5,529 nt of DNA from Flavobacteriaceae bacterium (GTDB lineage: Bacteria > Bacteroidota > Bacteroidia > Flavobacteriales > Flavobacteriaceae): NCBI GenBank assembly GCA_018662905.1, contig JABJFE010000054.1, forward strand, positions 1-5,529, written 5' to 3'. Both the position numbers and the translations under genes were made by a program. The notes under the pieces are model-generated. The model saw nothing but the letters and a program-made list of their open reading frames with translations. It was not told the DNA's origin and did no database searches. Of the stretch, positions 1-5,412 are shown piece by piece; positions within the stretch are counted from its first letter, which is position 1; every line of letters begins with the position of its first letter.

Positions 1-595
1 AAAAAATTTTTTCTTCAATCGATTTCCAAAGTAAAAGTGAGGCAATTGTATTGTAAGGGCTCCATTTTTTTATAAGACTATCTAATTTTTGGTCTGAAAG
101 TTGGCTTATATTATAATTAACCTTTATACTATTGATTAGTGCTAAATCTCCTTTAGAAAATATGTCTGTTTTAAACAAAATAAAGATTAAAAACATTTCT
201 GCTGTCCATTTTCCAACTCCTTTTATTTTAGTTAATTCTTTTACTACTTCATTTTGACTTATTTTATGAAATTCAGTTTTATTGTTTAAAAAATACAAAT
301 ATGTGTTTTTGATATAATCTACCTTTCTATGAGATATTCCAATAGACTGCATTTTATCATTTTCAATATCAAGAATCTGGTTTGAGTTTTTATTATTTAT
401 AAGGCTTAAGAATCTTTTTTTTATAGTAATTGCAGCTTTAAAACTTACCTGCTGCTCTATTATTAGTAAGGCAATAGCTTTAGGGAAATCAGTTTCATAT
501 CTGTCCTTAAGTGTTATGTCATTTTTGAATCTATCTATCAAAAAGGACATTATTTCATCATTTTTTAAATGATTAAATGCATCAGTAAACTCCAT
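1..595 (-). CDS. DNA-3-methyladenine glycosylase II-like, HhH-GPD superfamily (3' end cut off by window)
   Basis: Cytosolic base-excision-repair enzyme expected to hydrolyse the N-glycosidic bond of alkylated purines, mainly 3-methyladenine. Translating leftward from the ATG at 595-593 gives 198 residues with no stop before the edge. Family landmarks are in the right order: 'IIEQQVSFKAA' (about 45-55, the usual QQ-S-AA helix), the helix-hairpin-helix 'KIKGVGKWTAEM' (123-134), and 'FSKGDLAL' (146-153), whose D150 aligns with the AlkA catalytic aspartate. 'KKWSPYNTIASLLLW' (176-190) matches the 'W-P-R/N-aa-LW' C-terminal helix, so only a few residues should be missing. It starts directly at the HhH-GPD core and lacks the extra N-terminal domain of E. 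coli AlkA, as many short bacterial homologues do. No Cys cluster is visible, which argues against Nth/MutY. Its ATG overlaps the upstream stop by one base (TAATG), so it is probably translationally coupled and co-transcribed with that gene. Confidence 0.88.
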   Translation of the reverse strand, partial: MEFTDAFNHLKNDEIMSFLIDRFKNDITLKDRYETDFPKAIALLIIEQQVSFKAAITIKKRFLSLINNKNSNQILDIENDKMQSIGISHRKVDYIKNTYLYFLNNKTEFHKISQNEVVKELTKIKGVGKWTAEMFLIFILFKTDIFSKGDLALINSIKVNYNISQLSDQKLDSLIKKWSPYNTIASLLLWKSIEEKIF

Positions 596-897
596 TAATT
601 ATCGTGTGTATCGTATAAGTACAATGGAAAAGCTAAAGAAAATCCAACTAAGAAGAGACAAATTACATATTTTGTGATTTTAACTTTTTTTCTCATTGAT
701 TGGTATATTAAAAAAACAAGAAAAGTAGATGCTGCTACTGTAAGATCCATTGCAATCATTGAAACTGAATGTGTTCCAAAAAAAACATCATTCCAGAACC
801 CATCCATTGACCATTGATTATTCTTTAGAAAATTAATTAGATGATAGTAAGGAAGAATAAATCCTAAACCACATAATAATAAATATATTTTTTTCAT
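595..897 (-). CDS. DUF2834-type small integral membrane protein
   Basis: A 100-residue inner-membrane protein of unknown function. The N-terminus 'KKIYLLLCGLGFILPYY' (2-18) followed by 'FWNDVFF', then 'MDLTVAAS' with D51 at the start of the second helix, fits my recollection of the DUF2834 pattern (K-YL-G-lPy ... D-). Three hydrophobic segments are visible at about 4-24, 46-66 and 76-95, with a basic 'RKKVKITK' loop (69-76) between the second and third. The length is normal for the family, and no catalytic motif can be seen. Its ATG overlaps the upstream stop by four bases (ATGA, 894-897), and its TAA overlaps the glycosylase ATG by one base, so it is the middle gene of a coupled unit. What a membrane protein contributes to a repair-gene transcript is unclear, and co-transcription may be incidental. 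The gene call is firm; the family assignment is from memory of the motif pattern. Confidence 0.75.
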   Translation of the reverse strand: MKKIYLLLCGLGFILPYYHLINFLKNNQWSMDGFWNDVFFGTHSVSMIAMDLTVAASTFLVFLIYQSMRKKVKITKYVICLFLVGFSLAFPLYLYDTHDN

Positions 898-1070
898 TTC
901 TTTTTCTTTGAAATAATTTCTTGAATTTGTTTTTTTATTTTATTAATTCTCATTTTTCTGAATCCTACTTTTTCTTTGTTTCCACTAACTTCTGTTCTTG
1001 AAATTCTTTTTTTTAACTGATTAATTTTGTGTCCTAATTTTGAAAGATCGTCTTTTTGTAATTTACTCAT
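894..1070 (-). CDS. Small, strongly basic protein of unknown function
   Basis: I do not recognise this 58-residue protein. It has 16 Lys and 4 Arg against 6 acidic or fewer, and ends in a KKKK tail. Residues 8-24 and 39-54 look helical and amphipathic (for example 'LSKLGHKINQLKKRI'), separated by a G/N-containing hinge near 29-37. That composition suggests binding to nucleic acid or a ribosome-like polyanion, which is inference from charge only. I chose the ATG at 1070-1068; a GTG at 1094 in the same frame would add eight residues but lies inside an intergenic palindrome and has no better leader. The stop codon overlaps the ATG of the DUF2834 gene (ATGA), and this overlap with a clear downstream gene is the main argument that the ORF is real. 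It would be the first gene of the glycosylase transcript. Confidence 0.62.
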   Translation of the reverse strand: MSKLQKDDLSKLGHKINQLKKRISRTEVSGNKEKVGFRKMRINKIKKQIQEIISKKKK

Positions 1071-1080
1071 TTTATTAAAA

Positions 1081-1098
1081 TTAAGTGTTATCACTTAA
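1081..1098. promoter_or_regulatory. Palindrome in divergent intergenic region, candidate operator
   Basis: TTAAGTG and CACTTAA form perfect 7-bp arms around a 4-base centre (TTAT). The site is 10 bp upstream of the chosen start of the basic protein and 70 bp upstream of the IDO gene. A weak -7-like TAACTTTA (7 of 8 to TAnnTTTG, minus strand, 1103-1096) abuts it, so it could overlap the leftward transcription start. Arms this short arise by chance in such A+T-rich DNA, so only the placement between divergent genes supports it. Confidence 0.3.
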
Positions 1099-1134
1099 AG
1101 TTAGTAAATCAATTACACACATCACAGGAATTAC

Positions 1135-1142
1135 TATATTTA
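1135..1142 (+). promoter_or_regulatory. Possible -7 element for the IDO gene
   Basis: TATATTTA matches the Bacteroidota -7 consensus TAnnTTTG at 7 of 8 positions and lies 26 bp upstream of the IDO start. No TTTG-like -33 box is visible at the expected distance upstream, so the support is weak. Confidence 0.25.
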
Positions 1143-1159
1143 AATAAATAAATAAATAA
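1141..1159 (+). repeat. TAAA tetranucleotide run in the IDO leader
   Basis: Four perfect TAAA units plus TAA lie between the candidate -7 element and the IDO start codon, ending 9 bp before the ATG. A/T-rich leaders often serve in place of a Shine-Dalgarno in flavobacteria, so the run may simply be an unstructured leader. Change in copy number would alter spacing but not reading frame. Confidence 0.6.
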
Positions 1160-1168
1160 CTAACCACT

Positions 1169-2593
1169 ATGGCTTTTATAAAAAAAGAATATTCTGATGG
1201 ATTTTTTAATGTTGGTAAAGAAAATGGATTTTTACCTAAAAGTGTTCCTTTAGAAAAACTTCCTCAGCCTTATTCTATTCTTCAAGATATTTTAGATAAA
1301 ATGCCAGTTAAAATTAATGATGAGTCAGGTTATTTAGATAAACCAGGAGCTATTCATGATGCGGTTAAATCTTTGCCAAATTATTTTGAACAAGTTTCTA
1401 ATGAAACAGATATTATGTTGATCCAAGCATTATATAGAGGATACTGCTTTTTAGCCTCCGCATATACTTTAGAACCTTCTTTTCAACATTACAGGAACAC
1501 AGGTGATTATGGGAAAGCTCAAAATATTCTGCCAATTCAAATCGCTCAACCTTTTGTAGAAGTTTCAAATAAATTAGAAGTATATCCATGGTTAGATTAC
1601 CATTATGCTTATTCTCTTGGAAATTATAAAAAAATTGATAAGTCCGGAGATCACAAATGGTCAAATCTAGACATGTGTGTTCGTTTTTCTGGTCAGCCTG
1701 ATGAAGTAGGTTTTATAATGTTACATGTTGATATCAATCAACATTCCCCAAGTTTGGTTGGGTCAGTAATTAATGTTTTACATGCATTAAAAGAAAAAAA
1801 CTTAACTAGTTCCGTTAATTTTTTAAAGGAAAATTACGAAACAATGAAATTAATGAATAGTAGAAGAAGAGAGATGTGGAAAGCTTCAAGATGGAATCAC
1901 TATAATGATTTTCGTGTTTTTATAATGGGAGTAAAAGGCAATGAAGAATTGTTTGGAGATGGTGTAATATATGAAGGCGTTTGGGATGAACCTAAACAGT
2001 TTAGAGGACAGACAGGTGCTCAGGATGATATAATTCCAATGGAAGATATTTTTAGTGGTGTCATAAAACATTACCCTAAAAATGAGTTGACAAAATACTT
2101 GATTGACCTTAGAAGTTATAGACCCAAATGTATTCAGAATTTTTTTAAAGATCTAGAAGATTCCGTTAATGAGTTAAGCAACGAAGGAATTTCACAAATT
2201 TTGTCAAAGCAAAATAATCATGAAGGCTTATGTTATCTCTTAGGAGTTTTGGAAGAAATATATCACTTTAGAAATGGGCATTGGCAGTTTGTGCAAAAGT
2301 ATATAATGGCTAATACTAAGTATGCAAAAGCAACTGGCGGAACTCCAATCATAAGTTGGTTGCCAAATCAAATGAAAGCAGTGATGAAAGAAATGAATAA
2401 TGTTATTGAATTAATTGTAATTAAGGACTTGAGCCCTGAAACACGTGATTTGTTTAATGAGATTAAAAATAAAATTGATAAAAAAGTAGAACTTTTAGAT
2501 CACCAACTTGAATTAATTAATAAAAAATCTTTTTCAGCAGATAAAGTGTTTGAGCTTAACAAAAAATATAATCTTTCAGACAATAAAGATTAA
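1169..2593 (+). CDS. Indoleamine 2,3-dioxygenase (IDO) family haem dioxygenase
   Basis: Predicted cytosolic haem enzyme that inserts O2 into the 2,3 bond of the indole ring of tryptophan or a related compound, giving N-formylkynurenine from tryptophan. The 474 residues carry the family signature in order: 'YPWLDYHYAYSL' (139-150), 'MLHVDINQHSPSL' (184-196), 'FRVFIMGVKGNEEL' (248-261), 'GVIYEGVWDEPKQFRGQTGAQ' beginning at 265, 'NGHWQFVQKYI' (369-379) and 'ATGGTPIISWLPNQ' (388-401). By alignment from memory with human IDO1, H371 is the proximal haem ligand (H346) and R249 the substrate-carboxylate arginine (R231). The distal F226-F227 pair is replaced by His-Tyr (244-245), so substrate preference may differ. 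The tail (about 402-474) is helical, charged and probably beyond the conserved core. The start follows an A/T-rich leader and the next in-frame ATG lies inside the domain. It stands alone, without kynurenine-pathway neighbours. The family is firm; the substrate is not, since the superfamily also holds PrnB-like and MarE-like enzymes. Confidence 0.9.
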   Translation: MAFIKKEYSDGFFNVGKENGFLPKSVPLEKLPQPYSILQDILDKMPVKINDESGYLDKPGAIHDAVKSLPNYFEQVSNETDIMLIQALYRGYCFLASAYTLEPSFQHYRNTGDYGKAQNILPIQIAQPFVEVSNKLEVYPWLDYHYAYSLGNYKKIDKSGDHKWSNLDMCVRFSGQPDEVGFIMLHVDINQHSPSLVGSVINVLHALKEKNLTSSVNFLKENYETMKLMNSRRREMWKASRWNHYNDFRVFIMGVKGNEELFGDGVIYEGVWDEPKQFRGQTGAQDDIIPMEDIFSGVIKHYPKNELTKYLIDLRSYRPKCIQNFFKDLEDSVNELSNEGISQILSKQNNHEGLCYLLGVLEEIYHFRNGHWQFVQKYIMANTKYAKATGGTPIISWLPNQMKAVMKEMNNVIELIVIKDLSPETRDLFNEIKNKIDKKVELLDHQLELINKKSFSADKVFELNKKYNLSDNKD

Positions 2594-3090
2594 TTAATTT
2601 TTTCAAAAACACCTTTCTCTTTATTTTTTTTAACATTATTTGGAGAAAAATATTGACCCTGCATAGTAATATATATTCCATTTGGAAGAGATTGAACAAA
2701 TGACAAAGCACATCCTAAATTAAAAAATCCATCTGAGGAACTTCCAAAAGCATATGGAATCATTGCCCCAGTAAGAATTATTGTTTTTTCGTTAAGATCA
2801 GCTTTTTCAAGTTTTTTTGCAGTTTGAACAATACGATCTGTTCCGTGAGTTATGATGATTTTATCTGAACTTGAACTTTTACATTTTGAAATTATTTTTT
2901 CAATATGAGATTCGTTCATTTCCAAACTGTCAATCATCATTAATGTTTCAAAATCAACATTCAATCTACATCTACTTCTTTTCAACATTTCAGGAAGGTG
3001 TGTGTTTTTAAAATATAGGTCACCATCTTTATAGTTATAACTCTTGTCAAAAGTTCCTCCCGTTATAAAAATCTGTATTGAACCTTCCAT
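2590..3090 (-). CDS. Single-domain asparaginase-like protein
   Basis: A 166-residue protein equivalent to the N-terminal catalytic domain of bacterial L-asparaginases (asparagine to aspartate plus ammonia). The motifs are 'FITGGTFDK' (8-16; T13 aligns with nucleophile T12 of E. coli asparaginase II), 'THGTDRIVQTA' (81-91; T84-D85 align with T89-D90), 'ILTGAMIP' (105-112), 'SSDGFFNLGCAL' (118-129) and 'NNVKKN' (151-156), where K155 aligns with catalytic K162. The C-terminal domain of two-domain asparaginases, which supplies E283, is absent. This is unlikely to be a truncation: short asparaginase-domain proteins with the same 'LPNG-YI-M-G-NNV-KN' ending occur in marine bacteria, as I recall. 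No signal peptide, so cytosolic. It starts one base after the EEP gene stop and is certainly co-transcribed with it. Its stop overlaps the IDO stop from the other strand. The true substrate is uncertain. Confidence 0.85.
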   Translation of the reverse strand: MEGSIQIFITGGTFDKSYNYKDGDLYFKNTHLPEMLKRSRCRLNVDFETLMMIDSLEMNESHIEKIISKCKSSSSDKIIITHGTDRIVQTAKKLEKADLNEKTIILTGAMIPYAFGSSSDGFFNLGCALSFVQSLPNGIYITMQGQYFSPNNVKKNKEKGVFEKIN

Positions 3091-3091
3091 A

Positions 3092-4129
3092 TTATAGTTC
3101 TTTTGCTAAAAGCATATATATTGGAAAATGATCGCTATATCCTCCTAAGAACTTCCCCCCAGCAAAACTTTTAAAAGGATATCCCTCATATTTTCCATCT
3201 TGATTAATTAAGTATTTTTCATTAAAAATTCCAGCTTTCAAAAAAAAGTGTCCCGAATTTTTTAAAAGTTCAGAGGAAATCATAAACTGATCTAACATGT
3301 CCCATTTTCCCCTATAGTTATAGCTTCCAAACCCTTTTTTAAACAATTTTTCTGTAGGATTAAAAAGTTCATTTCTTTTAACTTTTGACTTATTACTAAC
3401 AGTTTTTAATATGGGTTTGATACTTCTATCAGCAGGATTATCATTAAAATCACCCATATTTATAATTTTAGCTTTTGAATCGGTAGACAAAATAGAATCT
3501 ATTATTTTTTTATTTAATTGACCTGCTAAAATCCTTCCTTTTTCGCTTCTCATTCTTCCTCCGGATCTTGAGGGCCAATGATTAACAATAAAATGGATTA
3601 ATTCATTGTCTAAATAGCCCGAAACCAATAAATGATCTCTTGTAAAATCAGTTTCTCCATTTTCTCTTTTTAAGTAAAGCGAGTATGCTTTTGTAAAAAT
3701 TGGGGTAAACCTATTTGTATTAAAAAGCAAGGCTACATCAATCCCTCTTTCGTCTGGAGAATCAAAATGAGCAATACCATAACCTATGTTTTTTAATTTT
3801 TCATTATTAATTAAATCTACAAGAACTTTCTTATTTTCTACCTCACATAAACCTATTATTGAAGGAGAGGTTCCTACGATATCTTTCCCAATTTCTGATA
3901 TTACTTTTGCTATGTTTTTTGATTTTTTTATATAAATGTCCTCTGTCCACTTGTCTCTACCATTAGGGGTTCTATCATTATCAAAAGTTTTAGGGTCATC
4001 AATTGTGTCAAATAGATTTTCTACATTATAAAATGCAATTGTATTTACACTGTATTTTTTTGATGGATCTAGTTGAGACCAACATAAAAAAGGAATTAAT
4101 GAAATTAAGACAGTAATTAATCTAGACAT
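3092..4129 (-). CDS. Secreted endonuclease/exonuclease/phosphatase (EEP) family protein
   Basis: Exported, metal-dependent phosphoesterase of the DNase I-like fold, likely an extracellular or periplasmic nuclease or phosphatase. Residues 1-19 form a signal peptide (hydrophobic 'LITVLISLIPFLCW', then 'SQ'). The catalytic motifs of the fold are all present: 'FYNVENLFD' (33-41, N35), 'LCEVEN' (94-99, metal-binding E96), 'RGIDVALLF' (128-136), 'NHWPSR' (183-188, H184), 'GDFNDNP' (226-232, D227 and N229), 'KWDMLDQF' (275-282) and 'YSDHFP' (331-336, the terminal D333-H334 pair). The 345-residue length is usual for Bacteroidota members described as endonuclease or exonuclease/phosphatase. The Cys at 16 lacks a good lipobox, so I prefer signal peptidase I cleavage near S18-Q19. 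First gene of a two-gene leftward unit; the asparaginase ATG follows its TAA after one base. Substrate (DNA, nucleotides or phospholipid) cannot be settled from sequence. Confidence 0.9.
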   Translation of the reverse strand: MSRLITVLISLIPFLCWSQLDPSKKYSVNTIAFYNVENLFDTIDDPKTFDNDRTPNGRDKWTEDIYIKKSKNIAKVISEIGKDIVGTSPSIIGLCEVENKKVLVDLINNEKLKNIGYGIAHFDSPDERGIDVALLFNTNRFTPIFTKAYSLYLKRENGETDFTRDHLLVSGYLDNELIHFIVNHWPSRSGGRMRSEKGRILAGQLNKKIIDSILSTDSKAKIINMGDFNDNPADRSIKPILKTVSNKSKVKRNELFNPTEKLFKKGFGSYNYRGKWDMLDQFMISSELLKNSGHFFLKAGIFNEKYLINQDGKYEGYPFKSFAGGKFLGGYSDHFPIYMLLAKEL

Positions 4130-4155
4130 GTAATTTTATTTTATTTAAAATTACA
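4129..4155. repeat. 10-bp inverted repeat at the EEP start codon
   Basis: TGTAATTTTA (4129-4138) and TAAAATTACA (4146-4155) are perfect reverse complements around a 7-base A/T spacer. In the leftward mRNA the hairpin ends on the A of the EEP start codon, so it would cover the ribosome landing region. As DNA it could be an operator. The arms are A/T-rich, so stability in RNA would be modest. Confidence 0.45.
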
Positions 4156-4256
4156 AACATTTTAATTATATAAATTAATAATAGTTTAAGTTTTAGTACC
4201 AAATCAGAAATAGGTAAAATTATTTTAGTTAGTTTTTTCATTACATACTTTATAAG

Positions 4257-4264
4257 TAATTTTG
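4257..4264 (+). promoter_or_regulatory. Bacteroidota-type -7 promoter element (TAATTTTG)
   Basis: TAATTTTG is a perfect match to the TAnnTTTG -7 consensus of Bacteroidota sigma-A promoters, 17 bp before the ATG of the 74-residue membrane protein. Transcription would start near 4270, giving a leader of only about 10 bases. A TTTG -33 box is not seen; T-rich sequence at 4233-4238 sits roughly where one would be expected. The rest of the 4130-4281 intergenic region holds no gene that I can find. Confidence 0.55.
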
Positions 4265-4281
4265 CAGCTTATTTAATATAA

Positions 4282-4506
4282 ATGAAAAGTACTCTTGTTA
4301 AATTAGTTAGAATAGGTCTTAGAATACATTCTTTGTTTCATTTGTTAGAGTTTATCTCTGCTTTGTACGAACAGGCATATATAACCGCAACAATTGCATT
4401 TATTGCTATGTTTTTAGAACTTTTAGCTAGTTTTTTAATTCCTAAAGAGCATATTCATATTAAGCCGTTAATTTCTGATGTTCACGAATCTTGTGAAAAA
4501 AAATAA
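4282..4506 (+). CDS. Small two-helix membrane protein with His/Cys residues, unknown function
   Basis: I do not recognise this 74-residue protein. After a basic start (K2, K7, R10, R14) two hydrophobic segments are visible at about 11-30 and 33-53, separated by a short 'EQ' turn, followed by a polar C-terminal tail 'PKEHIHIKPLISDVHESCEKK' (54-74). Candidate metal ligands are H15, H20 and E23 within or at the edge of helix 1, H57 and H59 just after helix 2, and H67 and C71 in the tail. This resembles the scatter of ligands in small metal-linked membrane proteins, but no established family motif is present and the metal idea is inference. The positive-inside rule suggests the N-terminus is cytoplasmic, with the tail on the same side. 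It has a good -7 element just upstream and its own terminator directly at the stop codon, so it forms a single-gene transcript; this strongly supports it as a real gene. Confidence 0.7.
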   Translation: MKSTLVKLVRIGLRIHSLFHLLEFISALYEQAYITATIAFIAMFLELLASFLIPKEHIHIKPLISDVHESCEKK

Positions 4507-4535
4507 ACATACTTTTTGGTATGTTTGTTTTTTTT
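4501..4535 (+). terminator. Rho-independent terminator overlapping the stop codon of the small membrane protein gene
   Basis: AAACATAC (4505-4512) pairs perfectly with GTATGTTT (4519-4526) around a 6-base loop TTTTTG, and a T8 tract follows at 4528-4535. The stem can lengthen through T4504-G4527 and three A-T pairs. The TAA stop codon (4504-4506) lies in the foot of the left arm. It separates the upstream gene from the exported protein gene, whose start is 35 bp further on. Confidence 0.85.
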
Positions 4536-4570
4536 ATAAATTAGTATTAATAACAATAAAAATATTTTAT

Positions 4571-5341
4571 ATGAAAAAAATTAATTTATTAGTTGCGCTT
4601 TTATTATCCGCAATTACATATTCTCAAGTGATTACTTATACTTCGGTAAGACTTGATGAAGGACAGCACGATGCATATGTAGATCTAGAAAAATTTTGGT
4701 CAAAGATTCATGAGCAAGCTATCAACGACGATTTAGAAACCGGATGGCTGATTTTTGAGGTAATCCCAGTTGAAGGCGACGAGAACGCTGATAATCAACC
4801 TGATTTTTTAATTATGAATTTTTATAAGGATTCAGTTCAAATGAGTAAAGAAGTTGATTTTTATAAATTAGGAAGAAGCGTGTACAATAAATTATCAAAG
4901 AAAAAATTTGATAAAATTTGGGAAGATGGTCCCTATGGAACAAGAAATTTTTATCAACTTGAAAGATTAGATAATACAACTTGGCTTTTCGGAGATCTTG
5001 AAATAGGAACAATTCTAACATTAAATGCATTTAAGCAAATTGATGAAAATTACGAACAATATGAAATGGACTTTTATAAGAAATGGCATAACAAACGTAT
5101 TTTAAATGGATCTAGAAAGTGGTGGGAATTGAATCGAGTTTTATCATCTAGTGAAAATGGTAATAAAGAAATTACTCATGTTACATTAGATATGATGGGA
5201 AGAGAATTATCTGATTCAGAAAATGAGGAATTTTGGAAAGAAGTTACTTTTATGGATAGAATGATGTGGAGTAATGGAGCAAAAACAAGAGAAATGATTA
5301 ATCAAGTTAATCTCAAATTATTAATGTATAAATTTAAATAA
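4571..5341 (+). CDS. Exported protein with two repeated domains, unknown function
   Basis: A 256-residue protein with a clear signal peptide (1-19, 'KKINLLVALLLSAITYSQ'), hence periplasmic or secreted. I do not recognise a named family. The mature part appears to be an internal duplication: residues about 20-86 ('ITYTSVRLDEGQHDAY...KFWSKI...GWLIFEV...DFLIMNFYKD') and about 147-212 ('ILTLNAFKQIDENYEQY...KKWHNK...KWWELNRV...ITHVTLDMMG') share a strand, a helix with Y then W, a W-rich strand and a final strand. That beta-alpha-beta-beta order suits a dimeric alpha/beta-barrel (ABM/Dabb-like) fold, which is inference. No transmembrane segment follows the signal peptide and there is no lipobox. 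The ATG at 4571 is preferred over an in-frame ATG at 4478, because the latter lies inside the previous gene and its terminator would interrupt the message. No confident promoter is visible in the 35 bp before the start. A strong terminator follows at 5370. Confidence 0.85.
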   Translation: MKKINLLVALLLSAITYSQVITYTSVRLDEGQHDAYVDLEKFWSKIHEQAINDDLETGWLIFEVIPVEGDENADNQPDFLIMNFYKDSVQMSKEVDFYKLGRSVYNKLSKKKFDKIWEDGPYGTRNFYQLERLDNTTWLFGDLEIGTILTLNAFKQIDENYEQYEMDFYKKWHNKRILNGSRKWWELNRVLSSSENGNKEITHVTLDMMGRELSDSENEEFWKEVTFMDRMMWSNGAKTREMINQVNLKLLMYKFK

Positions 5342-5369
5342 TCTTAATTACTCTAATTCTTTAAATATA

Positions 5370-5401
5370 AAAAAGCCTACTTATTTACAAGTAGGCTTTT
5401 T
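5370..5401. terminator. Bidirectional rho-independent terminator
   Basis: AAAAAGCCTACTT (5370-5382) and AAGTAGGCTTTTT (5389-5401) form a perfect 13-bp stem around the 6-base loop ATTTAC. The GC-containing core with a T tract on the right and an A tract on the left lets it act on both strands. It lies 28 bp after the exported protein gene and 23 bp beyond the stop codon of the leftward gene at the right edge, so it serves two converging transcripts. Confidence 0.92.
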
Positions 5402-5412
5402 AATTTTTGGTT

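Noticed and set aside
1071..1094. Eight-residue N-terminal extension of the basic protein from a GTG at 1094
   Set aside because: The GTG falls in the intergenic palindrome and the ATG at 1070 is a better start with a normal A/T-rich leader.
1413..1664. Leftward open frame of 83 codons
   Set aside because: It lies entirely inside the well-supported IDO gene on the opposite strand and its translation shows no domain or sensible leader.
1886..2071. Leftward open frame of 61 codons
   Set aside because: Antisense to the conserved core of the IDO gene ('YEGVWDEP' region). Its hydrophobic look is a by-product of A+T-rich complement codons.
2590..3090. Asparaginase gene as a truncated pseudogene
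   Set aside because: It lacks the second domain, but the first is intact with all its catalytic residues, ends cleanly after the conserved 'NNV-KN' motif, and matches a known class of short single-domain proteins.
4070..4129. Lipoprotein signal at Cys16 of the EEP protein
   Set aside because: The residues before the Cys (I-P-F-L) do not fit a lipobox. The 'WSQ' ending fits ordinary signal peptidase I cleavage.
4478..4570. N-terminal extension of the exported protein from an ATG at 4478
   Set aside because: It would begin inside the previous gene, read through that gene's terminator hairpin, and bury a textbook signal peptide that starts at 4571.
4812..5030. Leftward open frame of 72 codons
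   Set aside because: Antisense to the exported duplicated protein, with no promoter, leader or family resemblance.
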